From NCBI GenBank assembly GCA_016839635.1, contig JAEOTV010000272.1, positions 1-6,678 on the forward strand: a stretch of 6,678 nt of DNA, read 5' to 3'. The position numbers and the translations under genes were made by a program. Positions 1-5,992 of this stretch are shown here, piece after piece. How positions within the stretch are numbered: the first letter of the stretch is position 1; each line of letters opens with the position of its first letter. The notes below the pieces were generated by a model. The model saw nothing but the letters and a program-made list of their open reading frames with translations. It made no database searches and was not told where the DNA came from. This stretch comes from Promethearchaeota archaeon. GTDB taxonomy: Archaea > Asgardarchaeota > Lokiarchaeia > Sigynarchaeales > SOKP01.

Positions 1-2
1 AA

Positions 3-593
3 CCTGATAAACTTGAAGTATATACCATGGAAAATCAAGGTCGATATCTTTATGAACTCTTACTTTTTGAAAAAGTCCGCAAGGTTATAATAATGGCTCA
101 TTCCATGGGGGGTCCTGTGGCAATTTCTCTTGTCGATAAAATCCAAAATCAGTCAAATGGGGAGATTAAAGTAAAAGGATTGTTTTACCTTGAGGGGAAT
201 CTTGATAAAAACGATACATTTTTGTCTTCAACTATTGCTCAATATCCTTTTGAAGAATTTAAAAAGAAATTTAACGACTGGGTAGAAGACATGATTAACC
301 AAATTAAATTAGACTATAGTATAAATGGACCCTATTCCATCTGGGGATCAGCTTATGATGTGGTAAAGTTATCCGAGGCAAACGATTTGCTTCCTCGCCT
401 ACAAAAGTTAATTGAATTTCCAGTATTTTTTATATTCGGAGAGAAAAATAAAGGAAGATTCACTTCGGAAGAATTAGTTAAAAGTAAAAAATTACCGGTT
501 ATTTATGTACCTAATACCGATCATAGTATGTTTTTTGATAATCCACAAGAATTTTGGAAAGTTATTAAGGAACTGCTCAAACCGTGCCTGTAA
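3..593 (+). CDS. Alpha/beta hydrolase, 5'-truncated by the window edge
   Basis: This is a soluble alpha/beta-hydrolase fold protein, probably a cytoplasmic esterase or lipase-like enzyme; the substrate cannot be read from the sequence. The frame is open to the left edge, so the ATG at 27 (followed by ENQGR) is probably internal. The nucleophile elbow AHSMGG puts the serine only 26 residues after that ATG, whereas the family usually has it near residue 90-100, so about 60-70 residues, including the oxyanion HG loop, should lie upstream. Counting from the ATG, a helical cap spans about residues 60-125, the penultimate strand is PVFFIFGEKNKG (133-143), and the catalytic His is H166 in NTDHSMFFDNP, followed by a C-terminal helix. 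The usual acid position (GEKD) reads Asn141. The gene ends with TAA and converges on the broken metF. Confidence 0.85.
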   Translation, partial: PDKLEVYTMENQGRYLYELLLFEKVRKVIIMAHSMGGPVAISLVDKIQNQSNGEIKVKGLFYLEGNLDKNDTFLSSTIAQYPFEEFKKKFNDWVEDMINQIKLDYSINGPYSIWGSAYDVVKLSEANDLLPRLQKLIEFPVFFIFGEKNKGRFTSEELVKSKKLPVIYVPNTDHSMFFDNPQEFWKVIKELLKPCL

Positions 594-648
594 TTAGTAA
601 ATCACATATTAAGTAATTTTTCTGAATACTAAGGAAAAATAAAAATTT

Positions 649-669
649 AGCTTAAGAATTGCTTAAGCT
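649..669 (-). terminator. Hairpin plus T-rich tract behind the broken metF
   Basis: AGCTTAAG (649-656) and CTTAAGCT (662-669) form a perfect 8-bp inverted repeat with a 5-nt loop. It overlaps the stop codon of the broken metF copy. Read on the - strand, the stem is followed by T-rich sequence (AAATTTTTATTTTTCC), as expected for an archaeal terminator. It lies in the 69-nt convergent gap after the hydrolase. The stem is weak (only two G-C pairs), and I cannot see whether it is still used. Confidence 0.4.
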
Positions 670-1217
670 TTAATTACTTCGATGAGTTTAGGAAAGATTC
701 TGGGATAGTGCACTGCCATGCAGTGAATTCCTTCAAGAAGTCCCTTGGATTTTAATTCAGTTACGAATGGTTTAAAGAATTCATAATTTGCATGATCATA
801 CATACGTTTTTGCTCTGCTTTATCAGAAATATCAGTTTTTATTTTCTTCCATTTAGCAAGAACATCTTTAGGGACGTCAACGCCAGGGACAAACATATCA
901 AATCCTTTAGCAATCCCATAGCTTTTCATTGGAAAAAGTCCGAGTAAAATTGGTACTTTATATTTTCTGATAGCTTGTAGAAATTCAATTGTTCGATCAA
1001 TATCATAAACTACTTGCGTTTAGATAAACTCACAACCAGCTTCAGCTTTTCTACCAATTTTTAATATTTCTGCTTCCATTGGATCTGCATTTGGATTTGC
1101 AGCACCTCCAACATGAAGTTTCGGAGGCTTTTCAATTTCATGACCATTAATTGAACCTTGGTCTACCATTTCTCTAACTAATTTTATGAGTGTTGCAGAG
1201 TCCAAATCTTTAATCAA
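663..1217 (-). pseudogene. metF: Broken second copy of metF (5'-truncated, one in-frame TAA)
   Basis: The reading frame matches residues ~129-310 of the intact MetF encoded at 3115-4047; by hand count there are about 36 differences in 182 positions (~80% identity). It has two lesions. First, the N-terminal ~128 residues are absent, including the catalytic-Glu strand and the flavin-binding TGD motif: homology starts at DLDSATL (near 1208) and the frame meets a stop at 1242-1244. Second, a TAA at 1020-1022 replaces the codon for Gln191; the frame continues unbroken with TQVVYD, so a CAA-to-TAA change explains it. The two halves, 1020-1217 and 663-929, could be mistaken for separate short genes, but they are one frame. 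There is no Shine-Dalgarno site before the only upstream start candidate, TTG at 1217. Most differences from the intact copy are conservative or synonymous, so it was once under selection. Confidence 0.9.
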
Positions 1218-1290
1218 ATTTATTAAAAAAAAGTACGGTTTTCACATTTGATGATTTGATTTTTATTCACCTTTTTGTTATTTAATCTTC

Positions 1291-1335
1291 TGAGAAAAGT
1301 ATAATTTTTACATAAATGGGAAAAATTATACCTCA
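1291..1335. repeat. Perfect 11-bp inverted repeat with outer 4-bp arms
   Basis: GTATAATTTTT (1299-1309) and AAAAATTATAC (1321-1331) are exact reverse complements around an 11-nt loop. The outer TGAG (1291-1294) and CTCA (1332-1335) extend the pairing once a four-A bulge is skipped, giving 15 bp in all. It lies between the truncated end of the broken metF and the C11 gene, ending about 76 nt before the preferred C11 start. It could be an operator, an RNA hairpin or the scar of a mobile element; the sequence does not decide between these. The rest of 1245-1411 holds only a short TCATTT/AAATGA palindrome (1337-1349) and the C11 promoter. Confidence 0.6.
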
Positions 1336-1382
1336 ATCATTTTAAATGAATTTTTCTCGTAAGAAGACAGATCCAATTAAAA

Positions 1383-1389
1383 TTATAAA
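1383..1389 (+). promoter_or_regulatory. TATA-like box for the C11 gene
   Basis: TTATAAA is centred 26 nt before the TTG at 1412, which is the usual distance from an archaeal TATA box to the transcription start. This would make the transcript leaderless or nearly so, and it favours the 1412 start over the in-frame TTG at 1397. No clear BRE is seen. In DNA this AT-rich, the match may be chance. Confidence 0.35.
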
Positions 1390-1411
1390 CAAATAATTGA
1401 GATGTTTTATA

Positions 1412-3004
1412 TTGAAAAAAAGAGAAATTTTTGCCATTCTAATAATTTCAGTGTTAGCTATAAATATTTACTTTACTTTAGTTATTGGAACTGAAAATAA
1501 GGAAGAAATTGTTGAAAGTGAATGGACTATTTTAATATATTTTGCAGCAGATAATGATCTTGAGAATACAATTGAAGATTTATTTTTGGATTTAGAAGAA
1601 ATTAATAACTCTGAAGAAGAGATTAAAATTGTTATAATGATTGATAAAGTTTCTTCTGAAGGAACGTGGATATATGAAATTGTTAACAATGAACGCTCTC
1701 TTGTAATGAGTTTTGAGGAGAAAAACACAGCAGCTCCTTTAACTCTAGAAGAATTTATTCAATATGGTAGAGAAAATTATCCTAGTGAAAAAACAATGCT
1801 TTCTATTAAGGATCATGGATTTGGTTGGAGAGGAATTTGCTTGGATGAAACAAATGATAATCTAATCATGAATACTGATGGATTTGTTAATTGTCTGAAA
1901 GAAAATGAAGTTGATGTTTTATTATTAGATGGTGAATCAATGGCTTCATTTGAAGTTGCCTATGAGTTAAGAAATGTGGTGTCTTGTATGATTGCTTCAG
2001 AATCTTCTATTCCTTCTGGTGGTATGCCTTATTATAAAATAATACAGAGTCTTATTCAAGATTCTGGGATTGATTCTGCAGAGTTTGCAAAAAATATTAT
2101 TAATATATATTATAATGAGTATAAACTTCATGATTGTTTTGCGATTTCTGCTTTTAATATGTCCTATATAGATATAGTAGGAGAGGCTTTCAGTAAGGTT
2201 ACTAAAACTCTTAAGGATAAAATGGGACAATATAAAAATATTGTAGCACCAGCTAGAGATCATTCGCTTCTAGGGCCTGATGGAGTTATTGCAAGTACAA
2301 ATTTTATGGTGGATGTTTATACATTCTTTGATGAACTTCAATTGATACCCGATACTGATCTTCAGAATGCAATTCAAAAATTCGAACAAATATATAATAA
2401 TTCGCTTATAGCTGAAGCACATAGTCAGCATTATAGAGAAATTCCACATGGATTAAATTTATGGTTTCCACCCACATTAAATAAATATGAATCTGATGGA
2501 GCAACATTAGATGGGCAGATCATCTATCATAATTGTGATCTTGATATGACAGCTGAATCATACTGGGTACAGTGCCTCATGGATTATTATGGAGTGCTAC
2601 CAGAAAGTTTTGAATTATCTTCAGATGCGGATTCTCCTGACGATGATGGAATTTATACTCTAAGTTGGACTGATTCAGTTAAAGCAGACACGTACTCAAT
2701 TTATTCTTATCATAATAAGATATTTGAACTGAACGAGAGCCTCACTTTAATTGAATCAGATTTAATTATTAATTCATATAATGTAGAAAATTTTCAAAAT
2801 GGAGACCTTTATTATTTAATTACAGCTTGCAATGAATACGGTTATGTAATCTCAAATTGCGAATGTATTACTGTCGAAATCCCTCCAAATGACAACAGTA
2901 GTAATAACGGATTTCTGCCAAATGGACTTTTAGTAGCTTTTATAATCATTGGAATTCTATCAATAGGTGTGATATCAGTAGCATTTTATAAAAAGAAGAG
3001 ATAA
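1412..3004 (+). CDS. Membrane-anchored clostripain-like (C11) protein lacking the catalytic Cys
   Basis: Residue numbers count from the in-frame TTG at 1397. I prefer TTG 1412, which gives a typical signal start, MKKREIF, followed by a hydrophobic segment (11-30); no ATG is available. The C11 fold is shown by EWTILIYFAADNDLE (42-56), the catalytic-His motif KDHGFGWRG (138-146), ASESSIPSGGMPY (200-212) and HGLNLWFPP (351-359). The nucleophile motif, normally DACLM before an EVAYEL-like stretch, reads DGESM (178-182): Glu180 occupies the Cys position. A fibronectin-III-like domain follows (~402-495, with YTLSWTDS and a YYLITACNEYG strand), then a linker, a transmembrane helix (~509-530) and a KKKR tail. 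The bulk therefore faces outside, anchored by its C-terminus. C11 peptidases cleave after Arg or Lys; this one is probably a pseudopeptidase with a binding or scaffold role. It is monocistronic. Confidence 0.88.
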   Translation: MKKREIFAILIISVLAINIYFTLVIGTENKEEIVESEWTILIYFAADNDLENTIEDLFLDLEEINNSEEEIKIVIMIDKVSSEGTWIYEIVNNERSLVMSFEEKNTAAPLTLEEFIQYGRENYPSEKTMLSIKDHGFGWRGICLDETNDNLIMNTDGFVNCLKENEVDVLLLDGESMASFEVAYELRNVVSCMIASESSIPSGGMPYYKIIQSLIQDSGIDSAEFAKNIINIYYNEYKLHDCFAISAFNMSYIDIVGEAFSKVTKTLKDKMGQYKNIVAPARDHSLLGPDGVIASTNFMVDVYTFFDELQLIPDTDLQNAIQKFEQIYNNSLIAEAHSQHYREIPHGLNLWFPPTLNKYESDGATLDGQIIYHNCDLDMTAESYWVQCLMDYYGVLPESFELSSDADSPDDDGIYTLSWTDSVKADTYSIYSYHNKIFELNESLTLIESDLIINSYNVENFQNGDLYYLITACNEYGYVISNCECITVEIPPNDNSSNNGFLPNGLLVAFIIIGILSIGVISVAFYKKKR

Positions 3005-3062
3005 GTTTAAAACAAATATTAATGGGTTAATTTTTTTAAGTATTCTCTAATTTTCTAATTCC

Positions 3063-3073
3063 TTTTTTTTTTT
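3063..3073 (+). terminator. T-run terminator after the C11 gene
   Basis: A run of 11 T lies 59 nt after the C11 stop codon and follows a shorter T7 run near 3030. Such T tracts terminate archaeal transcription without a hairpin. On the opposite strand, the stretch 3074-3114 after metF is also T-rich (TTTTA and ATTTTTA tracts) and may end the metV-metF transcript. The whole 3005-3114 gap holds no gene. Confidence 0.5.
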
Positions 3074-3114
3074 AAACCCCAATAAATATAAAAATATAAT
3101 AAAACTTAATAATT

Positions 3115-4047
3115 CTAAGCCTGAATTACTTCCATTAATTTAGGAAAAATTCGCGGATAATGAACAGCCATACAATGTACACCAGCTAATAAACCTTTTT
3201 TCTTAAGTTCAGATATGAATGGTTTAAAGAATTCATAATTCGCTTGGTCATACATTCTTTTTTGCTCTTTTTTATCATCCTTAAATTCAGTTTTGATATT
3301 TTTCCATTTAGCTAATATATCTTTTGGAACATCCACACCTGGTACAAAAGTATCAAAACCTTTCGCAATGCCATAGCTCTTCATAGGGAAGATACCTAAG
3401 AGCACAGGAACATTATACTTTTTAATCTCCGTTAAAAATTCAATAGTTCTGTCCAAATCGTAAACGACTTGAGTTTGGATAAATTCACAACCCGCTTCAG
3501 CTTTTCTTCCGATCTTTAAGATTTCTGATCCCATAGGATCTGAGTTTGGGTTAGCAGCAGCTCCAATATGAAATGTTGGAGGATGTTCTATTTCATGACC
3601 GTTTATAGTTCCAGTATCAACCATTTCTCTTATTAATTTAACTAAGGTTGCTGAATCAAGATCAAATACCGGTTTAGATTCTGGCATATCTCCTAGATTT
3701 GGATGATCTCCAGTAAGAGATAAAATATTTCTTAACCCCAAAGCGTGACCTCCCATTATCATACCTGCAATCCCTAATTTATTAACATCTCTCACTGTAA
3801 GTTGCCAAATTACTTCTAATCCCGCTTCTTTCTGGATTATATGAGAGGCAGCCATACTATTAATTGTTACTATCCCAAGAGGACTGTCAGTAACATTCGC
3901 AGCAACTACATAGGGGGCCATTTCTTTAGCTTCTTGAATAGTATGTGAAAGATCGCAAGTTTTCTCTGGTTCAAGTTCTCCAGTTAAAATAAATTCTCCT
4001 TTTGAGAGCATTTCGCCTAATTTTGAATACACCTTTTTTTCTACCAT
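3115..4047 (-). CDS. metF: Methylenetetrahydrofolate reductase, MetF subunit
   Basis: This is a cytoplasmic flavoenzyme that reduces 5,10-methylene-tetrahydrofolate (or an archaeal pterin analogue) to the 5-methyl form. At 310 residues it is close to the family's usual ~290-300. It has the TIM-barrel MTHFR pattern: TGELEP (22-27), where Glu24 aligns with the catalytic Glu28 of E. coli MetF; NVTDSP (51-56); WQLTVRDVN (81-89); SLTGDHP (110-116), the flavin loop with Asp114; and C-terminal KSYGIAKGF and HCMAVHYP motifs. The ATG at 4047 has a strong Shine-Dalgarno site 9 nt upstream. It is the second gene of an operon with metV, separated by 7 nt, and MetF-MetV pairs are known to form a complex in acetogens. 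A decayed second copy lies at 663-1217. No electron-transfer partner (HdrA, RnfC2, MvhD) is seen, so the donor is unknown. Confidence 0.95.
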   Translation of the reverse strand: MVEKKVYSKLGEMLSKGEFILTGELEPEKTCDLSHTIQEAKEMAPYVVAANVTDSPLGIVTINSMAASHIIQKEAGLEVIWQLTVRDVNKLGIAGMIMGGHALGLRNILSLTGDHPNLGDMPESKPVFDLDSATLVKLIREMVDTGTINGHEIEHPPTFHIGAAANPNSDPMGSEILKIGRKAEAGCEFIQTQVVYDLDRTIEFLTEIKKYNVPVLLGIFPMKSYGIAKGFDTFVPGVDVPKDILAKWKNIKTEFKDDKKEQKRMYDQANYEFFKPFISELKKKGLLAGVHCMAVHYPRIFPKLMEVIQA

Positions 4048-4054
4048 ACTTATA

Positions 4055-4735
4055 CTACCTCCATACTACTTCTCTTTGATGACCAGTCTCACTCCAATCT
4101 ACTGGATCTCTTAACTTACTAAAAAGATCTAATCTACCAATTTCTTTTAATCGCTCGTAAATTAAAACCCATCCACAATCTTTCTCATAGTTACCAACTT
4201 CGCATTTACCTCGAACCATTCCTCCACATGGTCCATTCATGAGGGATTTAGCACAAGTCGTTATAGGACAAATACCACCAGTTTCATTTAATAAACAGTC
4301 TCCACATCCTCGGCACCTCATATAAAAACGTCCAATCCTTTCCGTCATACCCATGAATTCTGTATTATTTGTTACAAAAACTTTCTTTTCTGGATATTTC
4401 TTTGAAAGTACTTGAATTGTAGATTGAACACCGAGCCCACAACTTAAAGTAACAATAGCATCAGCTTCTTGAACATCAGTAGCATTTTTACGTACTACCT
4501 TAGCCATTTCCCGATTATCACAAACATCATCCACAACCATGCCATTAACTATTTCATATCCTTCTTTCTCTAAGATTTCTCTCCATTCCTCTAAGCCTTG
4601 TTCGCCTCCTGTCTGACATAATGCTGAACAAACTCCACAACTAACAAGAACTAACTTTTTAACATTATTATCTTTTAGAACATTAAGAACCTCATCAACT
4701 GGCTTTTTAGTAGTTATTACAACCATTTTTTTCAC
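4055..4735 (-). CDS. metV: MetV, methylenetetrahydrofolate reductase C-terminal (cysteine-rich) partner
   Basis: This is a small cysteine-rich partner of MetF that stabilises it and brings in electrons through Fe-S and/or zinc sites. The 226 residues carry an N-terminal cluster SCGVCSALC (C33, C36, C40) followed by QTGGEQG, then C72 and C99, and the family's hallmark C-terminal block CRGCGDC (141-147), GGICPITTCAK (153-163), NGPCGG (167-172), GKCEV (176-180) and DCGW (186-189). All 13 cysteines are in place, so the protein looks intact. The start is GTG at 4735, with an alternative ATG at 4726 (Met4); neither has a Shine-Dalgarno site, which suggests a leaderless or weakly led message. It is the first gene of the metV-metF operon and diverges from the methyltransferase gene. 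Its last codons, TGG AGG TAG, double as metF's ribosome binding site. Confidence 0.93.
   Translation of the reverse strand: MKKMVVITTKKPVDEVLNVLKDNNVKKLVLVSCGVCSALCQTGGEQGLEEWREILEKEGYEIVNGMVVDDVCDNREMAKVVRKNATDVQEADAIVTLSCGLGVQSTIQVLSKKYPEKKVFVTNNTEFMGMTERIGRFYMRCRGCGDCLLNETGGICPITTCAKSLMNGPCGGMVRGKCEVGNYEKDCGWVLIYERLKEIGRLDLFSKLRDPVDWSETGHQREVVWR
4057..4062 (-). promoter_or_regulatory. metF Shine-Dalgarno site inside the end of metV
   Basis: GGAGGT on the - strand lies 9 nt before the metF ATG at 4047. It is made from the last sense codons and stop of metV (TGG AGG TAG). Ribosomes finishing metV therefore clear or occupy the metF site, which should couple the two translations and help keep the subunits in balance. 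It fixes the metF start at 4047. Confidence 0.85.
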
Positions 4736-5013
4736 AGTTTTTTATAATCGTAATTTATTAATCTTATGTAATTTTAAGTATTGAAATTAATCATGTTATT
4801 TATTGTTTTGAATTATAAGATGTAATTTTTTCGAAATAAAAAATAATATAAAACAATCATTAAATTTTTCCAAATTTATAAATAATTATGATTTTATTCA
4901 TTCCAAATTCATTTACTCTTATCTAAGATTAATTTAATGAAGAAACCAGCAATTCTCGAAAAATTTTTATAATTATTTATATCATAATCTTATCAAAAGA
5001 AAGGAATTTTAAA
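4736..5013. promoter_or_regulatory. Divergent promoter region with a 13-bp inverted repeat
   Basis: This 278-nt gene-free, very AT-rich stretch separates the divergent metV and methyltransferase genes and must hold both promoters. TATAAATAATTAT (4877-4889) and its exact reverse complement (4969-4981) form a 13-bp inverted pair 79 nt apart. The right copy sits where a TATA box for the methyltransferase is expected, about 33-45 nt before its ATG. The left copy would face metV, implying a leader of roughly 120 nt if it is used. The heptamer ATCTTAT occurs at 4761 and 4987 and inverted at 4815. No ORF of useful length and no RNA gene is seen. Confidence 0.4.
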
Positions 5014-5679
5014 ATGAAAGATATCGGAAAAAAAATATTATTCTTCATCTTTATTTACCTTATTTATCAAAATATATTTTATGTAATACTTGTACCAGAG
5101 ATATATTTCAATCCCATTTATGTTGTATATTTAATCATAGCTTACACGGTTACTCTTGCTGATACGTTAATACGCTCCATCCCAGAAGAAAGACACCCTT
5201 CAAAAATTTTTAGTATTTTGATATTATTAATGATTTTATTATCTCCATTTTTCCTAATTGCCGCGTTTCTAGAAAATCAGTGGTTTATTTCCCAGATTTT
5301 ACCTCTTTGGGATAATATTTTTATCAGTTATTTAGGCTTCATTCTCTATCTTACTGGTAGTTTCCTTATAATAGTGACAAGAGCTCAGATAGGAAGATTT
5401 GGAACTGGAGAATTAATCACTGAAGAGGATCATCAACTATTTACTCAAGGGGTATATCGCTATATTAGAAATCCCATGTATTCGGGTGCCTTAATTGCTA
5501 CAATTGGTTTCTGTCTTGTTTTTAGATGTATTATAACTCTAATTATTATGTTTATATACAGCTTCCTAATATATAGGATACGTATAATTGAAGAAGAAAA
5601 AATCCTTCAGGAGAAGTTTGGAAGGGAGTTTGAAGAGTATAAAAAAAATACTAAGAGATTAATTCCATTTGTTTACTAG
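5014..5679 (+). CDS. Isoprenylcysteine carboxyl methyltransferase / PEMT-type membrane methyltransferase
   Basis: This is an integral membrane protein of the ICMT/phospholipid-methyltransferase superfamily, which uses S-adenosylmethionine to methylate lipid-like or prenylated-protein substrates at the membrane face. Hydrophobic segments lie at about 8-28, 33-52, 66-87, 103-122 and 157-188, the last probably a helical hairpin. The conserved SAM-binding half is clear: TQGVYRYIRNPMYSG (144-158), then EEEKILQEKFGREFEEY (193-209) and the final R-L-I-P (215-218). Length (221 residues) is typical. The ATG has a Shine-Dalgarno site, AAGGA (5001-5005), 8 nt upstream. The next gene begins 6 nt after its stop, so the two form an operon. 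The substrate is not evident; many archaeal and bacterial members are annotated only as isoprenylcysteine carboxyl methyltransferase family proteins. Confidence 0.88.
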   Translation: MKDIGKKILFFIFIYLIYQNIFYVILVPEIYFNPIYVVYLIIAYTVTLADTLIRSIPEERHPSKIFSILILLMILLSPFFLIAAFLENQWFISQILPLWDNIFISYLGFILYLTGSFLIIVTRAQIGRFGTGELITEEDHQLFTQGVYRYIRNPMYSGALIATIGFCLVFRCIITLIIMFIYSFLIYRIRIIEEEKILQEKFGREFEEYKKNTKRLIPFVY

Positions 5680-5685
5680 AGAAAG

Positions 5686-5991
5686 ATGACAAAAGTTAAG
5701 ATTACCGTTGTAAAAAAATTTAATCCAAAGGATGTTTTTGGCCATGAAATCACAAATTCTAGTGAAGAAATAGTGCCTACTTGTTATGTTTTTGATGAGG
5801 GTGAGGAATTCATACTAGAAAATTTAGAAAAACCACAAAAATTTTGTGGATGGGGATGGAAAACAGTAGTAAAAGATGTAGACCTATTAGCTTCTGGTGA
5901 AGACGTGTCCTGGTGTCCGCCAGGCATAATTTATTCTAGTTGCACAGATGGGGCTAGGCCTGTCATCTTTAAACTAGAGAGAATTGAATAG
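5686..5991 (+). CDS. TIGR04076 family small protein
   Basis: This is a 101-residue soluble protein of a widespread family with no assigned function, recognised from its pattern: an N-terminal KVKITVVK strand, PTCYVFDEGEEF (31-42), the aromatic-rich FCGWGWKTV (53-61), and the C-terminal CTDGARPVIFKLERIE (86-101). Cysteines C33, C54 and C86 lie at the family's conserved positions, with C77 extra. Conserved Cys plus CTDG suggests metal or redox chemistry, but this is inference. The ATG lies 6 nt after the methyltransferase stop, preceded by a weak GAGAAAG. Operon placement suggests co-expression with the methyltransferase. Its TAG ends 1 nt from the stop of the opposite gene. Confidence 0.85.
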   Translation: MTKVKITVVKKFNPKDVFGHEITNSSEEIVPTCYVFDEGEEFILENLEKPQKFCGWGWKTVVKDVDLLASGEDVSWCPPGIIYSSCTDGARPVIFKLERIE

Positions 5992-5992
5992 T

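Noticed and set aside
663..929. Separate 88-residue gene starting MKSYGIAKGF
   Set aside because: The ATG corresponds to an internal Met of MetF and the frame runs through to 1217 except for one TAA, so it is part of a pseudogene.
1020..1022. Stop-codon recoding or programmed readthrough in the metF copy
   Set aside because: The codon is TAA, not the UAG used for pyrrolysine; no recoding signal is seen and the gene also lacks its 5' third, so decay is simpler.
1291..1335. Insertion-sequence end or CRISPR repeat
   Set aside because: The unit occurs once, there is no transposase and no spaced repeat series in the window.
1468..1728. Open frame on the - strand inside the C11 gene
   Set aside because: It lies wholly antisense to well-supported C11 coding sequence and shows no domain; its Ser/Ile-rich product is what the complement of acidic codons gives.
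1997..2263. Second antisense open frame inside the C11 gene
   Set aside because: Same reason: a low-complexity Ile-rich product, fully covered by the conserved peptidase domain on the + strand.
4736..5013. tRNA or other structured RNA gene in the divergent region
   Set aside because: The stretch is almost purely A/T with no cloverleaf or GC-rich stem, so promoters are the better explanation.
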